From NCBI RefSeq assembly GCF_030814715.1, contig NZ_JAUSVO010000006.1, positions 186,001-250,000 of the forward strand: 64,000 bases of DNA, given 5' to 3'. Within the stretch, counting starts at the first letter, position 1; each line of letters opens with the position of its first letter. Source of the DNA: Kaistia dalseonensis (GTDB lineage Bacteria; Pseudomonadota; Alphaproteobacteria; Rhizobiales; Kaistiaceae). Positions 34,393-44,382 of the stretch are shown here, piece after piece. A program made the translations under genes and the position numbers. The notes beneath the pieces were generated by a model, which did not search any database, had not been told where the DNA came from, and saw only the letters and a list, made by a program, of their open reading frames with translations.

Positions 34393-35280
34393 TTATCGCA
34401 CGGACTTGAAGTGCTTCTTGCCGATATCGAACGGCAGGAATGGCTGGATCTTGAGGCCGATGATGTTGCGCCGGTCGCGGTTGTTCACGTAGCCGCCCTG
34501 GTTCGGCACATAGGGATCGCCCTCCTGTGTGGCGATCCATTCCGCCATGACGGCCGGATGACTGCCCTCGAACCGTTTCACCAGCCGCCCATCCATCGAG
34601 TAGGTGTGCTGACGATTGACGTTCTCGGGCGTGGGGTCGATGCCCCTGCCCTCATAGAGCCGGTTCATCTGCCGCCGCTTCTCCCACATCGGGATAGGTG
34701 AGCGCGCATTGCCATAGTGGAACAGCCGGGCCTCGGCTGAAGCCGCGCGCGGATACCGGCCGCGCTTCTTCTTGTCGAGCACGAGAAAATAGAGCGAATC
34801 GGTCGTCGTCGTCCGCAACGTGTTGCGAATGACGCGCACCTCGCGTCGATAGAAGCTGTGCCCGATCGCCTGCCAGTTCACGTCGCCATAGAAGTGCACA
34901 TAGTCGAACCAGAGCGCCTCGACGCGCGGATCGTCGAAATGCCGCTCCATGGATCGCTTGAGCGCGTCGGCATCGTCCTCGTGCAGGACCTCGTCGCCCT
35001 CGATATAGAATGCCCAGTCGCCCGTGCAGTTATATTGCGCGATCATCTTCTGCTGCGCGAGCACGAAGCCCTTCTTGTGCAGCACCGGGTTCCAGACCGT
35101 ATCCACGATGCGGATCTTCGGGTCGCCGATCGCCACAATGCGCTCGCGCGTGTCATCTTCGCCGGCGCCGACCGCCACCACGAATTCGTCACAGACCGGC
35201 AGGGCCGATCTTATGCTCTCGATGAACGGATAGTTGAGGAGCGAACCGTTCCGGATGAAGGTGAAGCCGCTGATACGCAT
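34393..35280 (-). CDS. Glycosyltransferase, family 2-like
   Basis: This 295-residue protein has a GT-A type start (ISGFTFIRNGSLLNYPFIES) and a DxD-like GDEV in WAFYIEGDEVLHEDD (near residue 95). It resembles family 2 enzymes of the type found near surface polysaccharide genes, but no other such genes lie nearby. The donor and acceptor are unknown. It is convergent with sspB. Confidence 0.82.
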   Translation of the reverse strand: MRISGFTFIRNGSLLNYPFIESIRSALPVCDEFVVAVGAGEDDTRERIVAIGDPKIRIVDTVWNPVLHKKGFVLAQQKMIAQYNCTGDWAFYIEGDEVLHEDDADALKRSMERHFDDPRVEALWFDYVHFYGDVNWQAIGHSFYRREVRVIRNTLRTTTTDSLYFLVLDKKKRGRYPRAASAEARLFHYGNARSPIPMWEKRRQMNRLYEGRGIDPTPENVNRQHTYSMDGRLVKRFEGSHPAVMAEWIATQEGDPYVPNQGGYVNNRDRRNIIGLKIQPFLPFDIGKKHFKSVR

Positions 35281-35479
35281 GTCTCGACGCGATTGACCCT
35301 GACCTGCGCGACGGGCGCATCAAGCGCTTGGTAGCCTCTCCCGTCTTGCCGGGCAATCCGCAACGCTGCAAATCCGCCGTCCTGCGATTGCAGCCTTGGC
35401 CGCCTCGGACCCCCATGCTAGACAGCCGCATCCTTCGAGTTTCCTGCTGCACCGCGACATATCCGGGATTGAGCGCGCC

Positions 35480-36868
35480 ATGACCACCCGCATTGAAACC
35501 GACACTTTCGGCCCCATTGAGGTTGCTTCCGACCGCTATTGGGGCGCGCAGGCCCAGCGCTCGCTCGGCAATTTCAAGATCGGCTGGGAGAAGCAGCCCG
35601 TCGCGATTGTTCGTGCGCTCGGCATCATCAAACGTGCTGCGGCTGAAACCAACATGGAACTCGGCCGGCTCGACCCGGCCATCGGCAAGACGGTCATCGC
35701 CGCCGCGCAGGAAGTGATCGACGGCAAGCTCGACGATCATTTCCCGCTCGCCGTCTGGCAGACCGGCTCGGGCACGCAGTCGAACATGAACGCCAACGAG
35801 GTCATCTCGAACCGCGCGATCGAAATGCTGGGCGGTGTGATGGGCTCGAAGAAGCCTGTCCATCCGAACGATCACGTCAATATGAGCCAGTCGTCGAACG
35901 ACACCTACCCGACGGCGATGCACATCGCTGCCGCCGAGGAGATCGTGCAGAAGCTGATCCCGGCTCTGACGAAGCTTCGCGACGCGCTGGACGCCAAGGC
36001 CAAGGCCTGGGCCGGCATCGTCAAGATCGGCCGCACCCATACGCAGGATGCGACGCCGCTGACGCTCGGCCAGGAGTTCTCCGGCTATACCCAGCAGGTG
36101 ACGAACGGCATCGCCCGCATCCAGCTGACGCTTCCGGCGCTCATGGAACTGGCGCAGGGCGGCACCGCCGTCGGCACGGGTCTCAACGCGCCGATCGGCT
36201 TTGCTGAAGGCGTCGCCGCCAGGATCGCCGCCATTACCGGCCTTCCCTTCACCTCCGCTCCGAACAAGTTCGAGGCGTTGGCAGCCCATGATGCGATGGT
36301 CTTCAGCCATGGCGCCATCAACACCGTCGCGGCTTCGCTGTTCAAGATCGCCAACGACATTCGCCTGCTCGGTTCCGGCCCCCGCGCCGGCCTGGGCGAG
36401 CTTGCCCTGCCGGAGAACGAGCCCGGCTCGTCGATCATGCCGGGCAAGGTCAATCCGACCCAGTGCGAGGCACTGACGCAGGTCTGCGTGCAGGTCTTCG
36501 GCAACAATGCCGCGCTGACCTTCGCCGACAGCCAGGGCCATTTCGAACTGAACGTCTACAATCCCGTCATGGCCTACAACTTCCTGCAGTCGGTGACGCT
36601 GATTGCCGATGCGGCCGTATCCTTCACCGACAATTGCGTCGTCGGCATCGAGCCGCGCCTCGACAACATCAAGCATGGCGTCGACCGCTCGCTGATGCTC
36701 GTCACCGCGCTCGCGCCGAAGATCGGCTACGACAACGCCGCCAAGATCGCCAAGACCGCTCACAAGAACGGGACGACGCTTCGCGAGGAGGCCGTCGGCG
36801 GCGGCTATGTCACCGATGAGGAATTCGACGCGATCGTCCGTCCCGAGGACATGATCGGACCGAAGTGA
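35480..36868 (+). CDS. fumC: Class II fumarate hydratase
   Basis: FumC interconverts fumarate and malate in the TCA cycle without an iron-sulphur cluster. The 462-residue protein carries [15 protein letters not shown], the [11 protein letters not shown] region and the superfamily signature [11 protein letters not shown]. The ATG at 35480 gives the usual N-terminus ([13 protein letters not shown]); an upstream frame to 35396 is not supported. Confidence 0.97.
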   Translation: MTTRIETDTFGPIEVASDRYWGAQAQRSLGNFKIGWEKQPVAIVRALGIIKRAAAETNMELGRLDPAIGKTVIAAAQEVIDGKLDDHFPLAVWQTGSGTQSNMNANEVISNRAIEMLGGVMGSKKPVHPNDHVNMSQSSNDTYPTAMHIAAAEEIVQKLIPALTKLRDALDAKAKAWAGIVKIGRTHTQDATPLTLGQEFSGYTQQVTNGIARIQLTLPALMELAQGGTAVGTGLNAPIGFAEGVAARIAAITGLPFTSAPNKFEALAAHDAMVFSHGAINTVAASLFKIANDIRLLGSGPRAGLGELALPENEPGSSIMPGKVNPTQCEALTQVCVQVFGNNAALTFADSQGHFELNVYNPVMAYNFLQSVTLIADAAVSFTDNCVVGIEPRLDNIKHGVDRSLMLVTALAPKIGYDNAAKIAKTAHKNGTTLREEAVGGGYVTDEEFDAIVRPEDMIGPK

Positions 36869-37059
36869 GGCGACCGGGCTTGCCCGGCTCTGCCCGCGAT
36901 GCATCCTCCGCATGGATGTGCGGGGCGGCTGGATAGTGCTTCGATCGGACCGGCGGGCTCAAGCTTTCCGATCCGAAACGACTGAACGGCAGGCAAGATC
37001 GATCACGATCGAAACTGCATCAAAGTCGTGCTCAACCTGCAGTCTGCGAGGTTCTTGAA

Positions 37060-37242
37060 GTGTCGGCTGACCTCATCAACCTGAACCGCGTTCGCAAGGC
37101 CAAGGCCCGCCAGGATCAGGCGGTCAGGGCCGAGGAAAATCGCGCGCGGTTCGGGCGGACCAAGGCCGAGAAGAACAAGGCGAAAGCCGAAGCGGAGATG
37201 GCTGCCCGCCAACTCGATGGCCATCGCCGCGACACGGAATGA
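37060..37242 (+). CDS. DUF4169 small protein
   Basis: This 60-residue, very charged helical protein (LINLNRVRKAKARQ, then EENRARFGRTKAEK) fits DUF4169, a family of alphaproteobacteria. A GAGG site precedes the GTG start. Its stop overlaps the next gene as ATGA, and the two families commonly stand together. Function unknown. Confidence 0.85.
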   Translation: MSADLINLNRVRKAKARQDQAVRAEENRARFGRTKAEKNKAKAEAEMAARQLDGHRRDTE

Positions 37243-37499
37243 AGAAGCGCTCGCTCTCGATCGCCGGCCACGCGACATCGATATCGATCGAGGAACCGTT
37301 CTGGCAGGCCTTGCGGGAGATCGCGACGGCCCGATCGATCAGCGTCGCAGCCCTCGCCGCCGAGATAGACGGGGCGCGGACGCCCGAGACGAACCTCTCA
37401 TCCGCCATACGTCTACACGTCCTCGCCTGGTATCAGGCGAGGGAAACACGGCCAGCTCCGGTTCTGCCGGACGGCCCCGGGCCTGATCTTACGGGTTGA
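37239..37499 (+). CDS. Ribbon-helix-helix domain protein
   Basis: This 86-residue protein has a ribbon-helix-helix DNA-binding core: RSLSIAGHATSISIEEPFW as the strand, then ALREIATARSISVAALAAEI as the helices. It probably regulates transcription, but no target is evident. It is coupled to the DUF4169 gene. Its 3' end overlaps the end of the convergent AsmA gene by 11 bp. Confidence 0.85.
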   Translation: MKKRSLSIAGHATSISIEEPFWQALREIATARSISVAALAAEIDGARTPETNLSSAIRLHVLAWYQARETRPAPVLPDGPGPDLTG

Positions 37500-40400
37500 A
37501 CAGTTCGGGCGGCAGCCCGCCCAAAGGCTGCGCCGGCGCCGCGGGCTTGTTAGCCGACTCGGCAGCCTTTCGTTTCGCATCGGCCGCCTTGGCATCGGCG
37601 GCGGCCTTGGCATCTGCCGCTGCCTTTGCGTCCGCCGCTGCCTTGGCTTCTGCAGCAGCTTTTGCATCGGCCGCCTTCTTCGCCGCCTCTGCGGCCTTAG
37701 CCGCATCCGCCGCCGCCTTGGCCGCGGCAGCATCGGCAGCGGCCTTCTGCTTGGCCGCTTCGATCGCCTGGGCCTTGGCCACGGCCTCAGCCTTGCGGCG
37801 CGCCTCTTCGGCCGCCTGCCGCTCCGCTTCCGCCCGCTGCGCCGCCTCGGCCCGGCGTTGGTCCTCCTCACGATAGAGGCGAACGAGGCGGCCGAGCTTT
37901 TCCTTCTCCAATATGTCGGCCTGCAGTTTCTCGATCCGCTCGACCTCCCGCTCGAATGCCCGCACCGAGAGGAAGCCGGCCAAGGGCGCAACGTCGATCT
38001 TGCGCACGGGAGCCGACAGCGGACCGGAGAATGTCAGGTTGACCTGCGGCACCGCACCGGAAACCTTGTCCTCGCCCGGATCGACGGTAAGCGTCCACTG
38101 GCTGTCAATCGTGCCCTGATTGAGATCGACGGTGGCACCGCCGACCGTCGTAGCGCTCTTGGCGACGACATCAAGATTCTGCGCCCGAAGGGTGCCGGCA
38201 GCGATCGAGAACGCGCCTTCGACACGCTCGAAGGCGAGCGTGCCCGCATCGAGATAGCCGGCAAAGAGCTTGCGCAGATCGGCTTCGCTGATCTCCCGGC
38301 CCGCATTCGACGCCCGGATCACCGAACCGAACGCCTCGGGGTTGACGAAGCGCGCGGTGCCCGCACCGATGCGCAGCGATCCGCCGCCGGAGAGTGAGGA
38401 CACCACGCTTGCGAGCGAGCGTCCCGTGCCATCGAATTGTCCGGACAGATCGAGCGTGCCATCGGCGATCGAGCGCCCCTCGCGCTGCCAGACGATGTCG
38501 CCCAGCGCCGCGCCCTTGACGGAGAATTGCCCCGAGAGCGAGGCCTCCCCCTCCGGATTGACGATCGAAAGTTGCCCGCTGGCCACGCCGCCGGCAAAAT
38601 CGCCCTTGGTGAGGCCGATCTCGGTTCGGCCATCGGCAAAATGGGCCATCAGGCCTGCATTCGAAATCGAGAGCGCGTCGCCGAGCTCCAGACGATCAGC
38701 GCTCAGGCGGAACGACGCCTCGAAACGATCGATCACCGCCGGACCAAACGTCGATTTCGACCACGGTCCGTCATCCGGCTGCAGGGCCTCCGGCGACAGT
38801 CCAAGGGCTAGACCGAGCGCCACGTCGAGATCGGCTTCATCGACGGACAACTCGCCATCAAGCTTCCAGCGGCCCGTTTCCTGACGAAGGCCGAGCGTGC
38901 CGCTCGCATGCACGCTGCCGATCCGCGCATCGCGGAAGGTTGCCGTGCCAGCCGGGCCGCCGATCTCGAGCGCGGCATTGACCGTCAGCGGGCGGCGTTC
39001 GCCGAGGCCCGGTAGCGTCGTCAGCAGCAGCGAGAGGGCCGGATCGATATCGTCGCTGGTGAGTTCCGCCGTTCCCTTGAAGCGTGGCTCAGCGTCGGCA
39101 TCGGCGCCGATCGCGCCATCGAAAGCGTAGGAGATCCCGGCAAAATCGCCCTTCATCACCGTCTGGACGCCATCGCCGAGAGAACCGGCCCCCTCTGCGG
39201 TCAGACGAAACCTGCCGGGTGTTCCGATCGATACGACATCATGGCCCAACTGCCGCAGGATCTGGCCGGCATCGTCGTTCTCGACCGCGGCGGAGAGCTT
39301 CAGGGCCCCGGTGCGCCAATGATCCATGGTGCCGGCATAGCCGAGCGCCAAATCTATGGCCGTGCCTCCCGCCGTTCCGTTCAGCGTGAGATTGGCCGTC
39401 GTCGTTCCATTGAGGGCACGGGCATCGATCACGGTCGAGAGCTTGGCCGGGCCGAGAACGGGGGCGGCGGCCGTGAACCAGGTCGCAATCGGACTGTTCG
39501 GCAGGAACTGGCCGACGATTGGCGCGAGTCCAGACAGGTCCTCCGCCGTGATTGAAGCCGACAATTGCCCGTTTGGCGCGCCAGTTAGATCGGCGACCCG
39601 TCCCGAAGCATTGATCGAGGCGCCGGCGAGATTGCCGATCGAGAGCTTCTTGGCAACCAGCGCGCCATTGGCGTAGCTGCCATCGGCCGCAACATCCTTC
39701 AGCGTCTGATCCCCGATCATCAGGGCGCCAGTTGCGATCTTGACGGAGATGCCGTCGGCGATGCCGCCGCCCTCGGTGACCTTTCGGCCCGAGAACAATT
39801 CGGCCAGCGCCGCGACCTGATTATAGTCGAGCGTATCCGCCTTGAGATCGAGCGCGAGATCGCGCCGGCCGTCGCTCACCTGCTTCCAATCGAGCCCACC
39901 ACGAATATTGGCGTTCGACAGTTTCGCGGCAATGCCGCCGATGCGGATCGAGCCGGGCGCGAGATCGAGCTGCCCCGACATGTCGAAGGGCTGCAGCAGC
40001 GACGCTTGTCCGCCGGAGCCACCACGCCACCAGGACGCGAAGATGGAGGGCTGCTGTGATGCGAGACGGACCCCGCCGGAGAAACTGGCGGTGGGGCTGG
40101 TCCGCACCGTGCCGTCGGCTGTCAGCCGCGTCCGACCGGGCAGGTCGACGCCCAATTCCTCGATCTTCCAGCCATCGCCGGATGTCGAGGCATCAAAGCG
40201 CAGGTTCTGGGCCACCGACCCGCCAATGATGATGCCGGGAATATCGAAGGCAATCCGCCCGGGAATGGGCGGCATCGGCAGACCCGACAATCCGTTGGCA
40301 AAGCCGATCACCGCCGACCCGACATCGACAGGCCCCGCCGGTCCCTTGCCGGACGAACGGTCGACATCGATCTGCCGCGACTTGACGGTCGCATCGAAAC

Positions 40401-41319
40401 GCATCGACGGCCCGAGATCGACGGTCGAGCGGCCCGCAAGCCCATAGGGCCTGTCTTCGGGCCCCTGCGACAGGTCGAAATTCGGCAGGTTCAATTGCTC
40501 GGGCCGCAGCTCGAATGCGCCGGACGCGCGCCAGCCGGGCCCCGGTTTCGCAGCCGCGTCCGACGGCTCACCGTCCACGCCGGCGATATGGGCAAGCGAG
40601 AACGTGCCCGACCAGACCGGTCCACGGGCATCGATGCCGAGCGGACCATCCGCCGACAGCGCCACTGGCATGGAGGCCGGGTTCAGGTCGAGCTTGACGC
40701 GGAGCATGCCGTCATCACCGCGCCGGCCCGTCGCGATGCGGAAGGTCGTCGGCGTGCCGGCTGCGTCGAGACCACCCTCGATCTTCCAGGGACCAAGCAG
40801 GGAGCGCGCATCGACGGAGGCGTTGATGTTGGTGAAGGATGCGGTGCGACCCGATCGCGTATCGACGTAATCGAGCGAGCCGTCGGAGATATCGACGCGA
40901 TCGAGCGTGACGGCGTCCGGATTGAGCGCCTTGGAGGCTTCCGAGCGCTTGAGCCAATCCGGCGTGCCGTCGCCATTGATCGTCACGGTCAGATGCGGCC
41001 GCTCGATCGCCATGTCGACGACCTTGACCGTACCCGTGATCAGCGGAATGAGTTCGATCCGGACGGCAAACCGGTCAACCCGCATCATCGGCGCATCGGG
41101 CGTGCCGCCGACGCGGACATCGGTGAAGGTCAGTGACGGCATCGGGATCAGCGATGCATCGGCCGAGCCGAGCACGCGGACCGGCTGCCCCAATATCTTC
41201 TCGGCCTCGCGCTCGAAGGTCGAACGATAGGCGTCCCAATCGATGAACCACGGTACGACCAGCGCCGCGACGAGGATCGCGATGATCGTCCCGCCAAAGA
41301 TCAGGTAAAGCCTGTTCAG
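37489..41319 (-). CDS. Giant AsmA-family envelope protein, apparent CTG start
   Basis: AsmA-like proteins span the periplasm and are thought to move phospholipids to the outer membrane. This one has about 1276 residues. The N-terminal anchor NRLYLIFGGTIIAILVAALV is encoded upstream of the first ATG, GTG or TTG in frame. The only start that keeps it is the CTG at 41319, which follows GGAGG after 5 bp. The next usable codon, TTG at 41193, would remove the membrane anchor. Beta-rich repeats fill the middle and AsmA-C motifs follow near residues 1000-1140. The last ~130 residues are an alanine/lysine-rich coiled coil resembling TolA, then LGGLPPELFNP. Confidence 0.9.
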   Translation of the reverse strand: MNRLYLIFGGTIIAILVAALVVPWFIDWDAYRSTFEREAEKILGQPVRVLGSADASLIPMPSLTFTDVRVGGTPDAPMMRVDRFAVRIELIPLITGTVKVVDMAIERPHLTVTINGDGTPDWLKRSEASKALNPDAVTLDRVDISDGSLDYVDTRSGRTASFTNINASVDARSLLGPWKIEGGLDAAGTPTTFRIATGRRGDDGMLRVKLDLNPASMPVALSADGPLGIDARGPVWSGTFSLAHIAGVDGEPSDAAAKPGPGWRASGAFELRPEQLNLPNFDLSQGPEDRPYGLAGRSTVDLGPSMRFDATVKSRQIDVDRSSGKGPAGPVDVGSAVIGFANGLSGLPMPPIPGRIAFDIPGIIIGGSVAQNLRFDASTSGDGWKIEELGVDLPGRTRLTADGTVRTSPTASFSGGVRLASQQPSIFASWWRGGSGGQASLLQPFDMSGQLDLAPGSIRIGGIAAKLSNANIRGGLDWKQVSDGRRDLALDLKADTLDYNQVAALAELFSGRKVTEGGGIADGISVKIATGALMIGDQTLKDVAADGSYANGALVAKKLSIGNLAGASINASGRVADLTGAPNGQLSASITAEDLSGLAPIVGQFLPNSPIATWFTAAAPVLGPAKLSTVIDARALNGTTTANLTLNGTAGGTAIDLALGYAGTMDHWRTGALKLSAAVENDDAGQILRQLGHDVVSIGTPGRFRLTAEGAGSLGDGVQTVMKGDFAGISYAFDGAIGADADAEPRFKGTAELTSDDIDPALSLLLTTLPGLGERRPLTVNAALEIGGPAGTATFRDARIGSVHASGTLGLRQETGRWKLDGELSVDEADLDVALGLALGLSPEALQPDDGPWSKSTFGPAVIDRFEASFRLSADRLELGDALSISNAGLMAHFADGRTEIGLTKGDFAGGVASGQLSIVNPEGEASLSGQFSVKGAALGDIVWQREGRSIADGTLDLSGQFDGTGRSLASVVSSLSGGGSLRIGAGTARFVNPEAFGSVIRASNAGREISEADLRKLFAGYLDAGTLAFERVEGAFSIAAGTLRAQNLDVVAKSATTVGGATVDLNQGTIDSQWTLTVDPGEDKVSGAVPQVNLTFSGPLSAPVRKIDVAPLAGFLSVRAFEREVERIEKLQADILEKEKLGRLVRLYREEDQRRAEAAQRAEAERQAAEEARRKAEAVAKAQAIEAAKQKAAADAAAAKAAADAAKAAEAAKKAADAKAAAEAKAAADAKAAADAKAAADAKAADAKRKAAESANKPAAPAQPLGGLPPELFNP
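37560..37850 (-). repeat. Alanine-rich repeat tract in the AsmA C-terminus
   Basis: The tract encodes repeated AKAAADAKAAADAKAA-type units on the minus strand, with an 18-21 bp imperfect period. Tracts like this form long helices in TolA and can vary in copy number. Confidence 0.65.
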
Positions 41320-41356
41320 GACAGCCTCCAGACTAGCGCGGTCGGTGCCAGATCCA

Positions 41357-42772
41357 TCACAGGTCGGGAAGGATCTTGCCGGGGTTCATGATACCGAGCG
41401 GATCGAGCGCAGCCTTGATGGTGCGCATGATGCCGACTCCGGCGCCATGCTCCTTTTCCAGATATTTGCGCTTGCCCTGTCCGACACCGTGCTCGCCGGT
41501 GCAGGTGCCTTCCATCGCGATCGCGCGCTCCGTGAGGCGGCCGATGAAATGCTCCACCCGCTCGATCTCCTCCGCGTCATTGAGATCGACCAGAGGCTGA
41601 ACGTGGAAATTGCCATCGCCGACATGGCCGACGATCGGCGCGATCAGGCCGCTCTCGGCAATATCGGCAACGGTTTCGGCAACACATTCTGCAAGCCGCG
41701 AAATTGGCACGCAAACATCCGTTGCGATCGAGGCGCCGCCGACGCGCAGCCCCTTGGCCGCAAAATAGGAATCGTGCCGCGCCTGCCAGAGTCGGGAGCG
41801 ATCTTCCGGACGTGTCGCCCAGGTAAAATCGCCGCCGCCGAAATCCCGTGCGATTGCACCAAAGGCCTCGGACTGTTCGGCGACAGACGCTGTGGAGCCA
41901 TGGAATTCGAGGAAGAGATGCGGCGTCTCGGGCATGTCGAGATTGGCGAACTGGTTGGTGGCGCGGATCATCAGCGCGTCCATCAATTCGATCCGGGCGA
42001 CCGGAATGCCGCTTTGAATGGTCAGAATCGTGGCGTTGCAGGCGTCCTCGACCGTCGGGAAGGCGCAGATGCCGGCGGCAATCGCCTCCGGAATGCCCTG
42101 CAGGCGCAGCGTCACCTCGGTGATTACGCCGAGCGTGCCCTCCGAGCCGATCAGCAGACGCGTCAGGTCATACCCCGCGGAGCTCTTCTTGGCGCGGCTC
42201 GCGGTCTTCAGGATCGTGCCATCGGCCATTACGGCGGTCAGGTTGATGACATTGTCGCGCATCGTGCCGTAGCGCACGGCATTGGTGCCGGAGGCCCGCG
42301 TCGCCGCCATGCCACCGAGGCTGGCATCAGCGCCGGGATCGATCGGAAAGAACAGGCCCTGGTCGCGGATATATTCGTTGAGCTGCTTGCGCGTGACGCC
42401 CGCCTCGACGGTGCAATCGAGATCTTCAGGGTGGACGGCCACGATCCGGTTCATCTGCGAAAGATCGAGCGAAATGCCGCCAAACGGCGCATTCACGTGA
42501 CCTTCGAGCGAGGTCCCGGTGCCAAAGGGGATGACCGGTACGCCATAGCGCGCGCAGAGCGAGACAATCTCGGCGACCTCATCGGTCGATGCCGCATAGA
42601 CCACGGCGTCGGCAGGCTCGTTTGGCAGCCAGGTGGTCGTGTTCGCATGCTGGCGCCGGATCTCGAGGCCGCGCGAGAAGCGTTGGCCAAACCGCGCCTC
42701 GAGTTGGCCGAGCACAGCCGCGAGGCCGTCGCTGCCGAGCCCACTCCGTTCGCGCAGCGTTGAAACCACCAT
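41357..42772 (-). CDS. FAD-linked oxidase, D-lactate dehydrogenase/GlcD type
   Basis: The 471-residue protein has a PCMH-type FAD domain (PVIPFGTGTSLEGHVNAPFGGISLDLS in its core) and a C-terminal FAD-oxidase domain ending CTGEHGVGQGKRKYL. It should oxidise a D-2-hydroxy acid such as D-lactate or glycolate. No glcE or glcF subunits are nearby, so it acts alone, as D-lactate dehydrogenases of this type do. It ends 38 bp before the AsmA start. Confidence 0.9.
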   Translation of the reverse strand: MVVSTLRERSGLGSDGLAAVLGQLEARFGQRFSRGLEIRRQHANTTTWLPNEPADAVVYAASTDEVAEIVSLCARYGVPVIPFGTGTSLEGHVNAPFGGISLDLSQMNRIVAVHPEDLDCTVEAGVTRKQLNEYIRDQGLFFPIDPGADASLGGMAATRASGTNAVRYGTMRDNVINLTAVMADGTILKTASRAKKSSAGYDLTRLLIGSEGTLGVITEVTLRLQGIPEAIAAGICAFPTVEDACNATILTIQSGIPVARIELMDALMIRATNQFANLDMPETPHLFLEFHGSTASVAEQSEAFGAIARDFGGGDFTWATRPEDRSRLWQARHDSYFAAKGLRVGGASIATDVCVPISRLAECVAETVADIAESGLIAPIVGHVGDGNFHVQPLVDLNDAEEIERVEHFIGRLTERAIAMEGTCTGEHGVGQGKRKYLEKEHGAGVGIMRTIKAALDPLGIMNPGKILPDL

Positions 42773-42893
42773 CTCAAAGAGCCTCCATCAAACCCGGCGC
42801 TGTCCGCGCCGGGGCAAACTAGCAAAACCATCCAGCCGCGCCAAAGACTTCCTGGATTTTTCGACTGCGTCGAAGGGTCTGTCGCCGCTCGCG

Positions 42894-43880
42894 TCAGGCC
42901 GCACCGCCCCGCAGCGCAATCTTGCCTGATCGGCCCGGCTGATCGCTCGCCTTCGCCGCCGCCGCGGCGTCGGTGAGATCGAATATGGCATCGACAGAGA
43001 GGCTGAGCACACCGACGGTCGCCATCTGGATCAGTTCGCCGATCATGCGGGCCATGTCGCCACGCTCGGTCATTGCCGAGCGCTTGGCGCCCCAGAAGCC
43101 GCGAACCGTGATCTGCTTGAAGATCAGATGGCCCGAATTGATCTCTAGCGGCTTGCCTGACATGGAGCCGAAGGCGATCAGCGCGCCACCTTCGGCGAGC
43201 ACCCCCATCAGCTGGTTGGCTGCTTCGCCGCCCACCGATTCGAGCGCCCGCAGGATCGGCTGGCCACCCGTGATCGCCTGGACGCGTTCTTCCCATCCGG
43301 CTTGCTCGGTCGAGACGGCATTGCCGATGCCCGCCGCCGCCAGTTCATCAATGCCTGCATCGCGCCGAACCACATTGACGACGTGGATTCCGCGCGCCCG
43401 CCCAAAGGTGGCGACGAGCTTGCCGACGGCGCCGTTTGCGGCGTTCTGGATCATCCATTGGCCACTGGAGAGATCGATATCTTCCAGCAACATCAAGGTG
43501 CTGAGCGGCATCGCAATCAACTGGCAAGCCGTCTCGTCATCAATTTCGGGCGGAATCGGCACGACGCGAGCAGCCGGCGCGAGAAAATAGTCGGACCACA
43601 CACCGTTGACGCCGGCAACGACAATACGCTGCCCGATCGCCGGGGCGGTTACACCCTCGCCATGCGCATCAACAATGCCGAGCGCCTCCGTTCCACCAAC
43701 TGCCGGCAGGGCCGGCTTGTAGCCATAGGAACCCCGAACCGTCCAAAGATCGTGATTATGGATCGGCGACAGAACCATGCGGATGCGGACCTCACCCGGG
43801 CCCGGCTCCGGCAAGGGGCGCTCGGCGGTTGTCAGGACGAGGGCCGGATCGCCAAAGGTCTCATGAATGACGCTGCGCAT
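42894..43880 (-). CDS. Medium-chain dehydrogenase/quinone oxidoreductase-like protein
   Basis: This 328-residue MDR enzyme has the N-terminal GroES-like fold (PGPGEVRIRMVLSPIHNHDLWTVRG) and the Rossmann part (WMIQNAANGAVGKLVATFGRARG). The catalytic zinc cysteines are not evident, so a quinone-oxidoreductase or enoyl-reductase type activity is more likely. The substrate is unknown. Confidence 0.85.
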   Translation of the reverse strand: MRSVIHETFGDPALVLTTAERPLPEPGPGEVRIRMVLSPIHNHDLWTVRGSYGYKPALPAVGGTEALGIVDAHGEGVTAPAIGQRIVVAGVNGVWSDYFLAPAARVVPIPPEIDDETACQLIAMPLSTLMLLEDIDLSSGQWMIQNAANGAVGKLVATFGRARGIHVVNVVRRDAGIDELAAAGIGNAVSTEQAGWEERVQAITGGQPILRALESVGGEAANQLMGVLAEGGALIAFGSMSGKPLEINSGHLIFKQITVRGFWGAKRSAMTERGDMARMIGELIQMATVGVLSLSVDAIFDLTDAAAAAKASDQPGRSGKIALRGGAA

Positions 43881-44382
43881 GGTTCTCTCCGATCCAGTCT
43901 GTTCAGCGTGACTTCTATCTGATCATGCACCGACATGCCCAGATGATCCGCCTTCGCAAATCGTCTCGCTCGGCCAGCCTTCAAGGGGCTTTCTTCTGTT
44001 CGTCCAGGCAGTCGCGCAGAAATCTCGACGATCCGCGTCTGCTATCCTGGTCCCGATGCCCGGAAGATCGCCACCATGAGACCATTCGGGAGGCCCACAG
44101 CAATAGTGCGCGTCTCGCCATACGCGAAGCGCTCATCCGGCCCGTTCGACTGTGCGCCCCACAAAAAACCGCTGCATTATCGAGGATAATCGAGCCGCTT
44201 ATCGCACGGCGCTGCCTCACGCCTCGTCGGATCAGGAACGATCTGCGCTCGTTTTCCATGTATGCAATCAGTGAGGTGGCTCTGCGAGCTGGGTGCGAGT
44301 TGCCGCGGTCGCTGGAAAGAGGCCGCCCGAAAGTCCATATTCTCCAAATGTTCACGGTATCGAATCGTATGCGGGACGCCGC
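43881..44382. other. Intergenic stretch, nothing recognised
   Basis: About 500 bp lie between two divergent genes. Frames on both strands lack family resemblance. It must contain the promoters of the oxidoreductase and of uvrD, but I cannot place them. Confidence 0.45.

Noticed and set aside
37489-41193. AsmA gene starting at TTG 41193
   Set aside because: This start would drop the conserved membrane anchor that is encoded in the same frame just upstream with its own GGAGG site.
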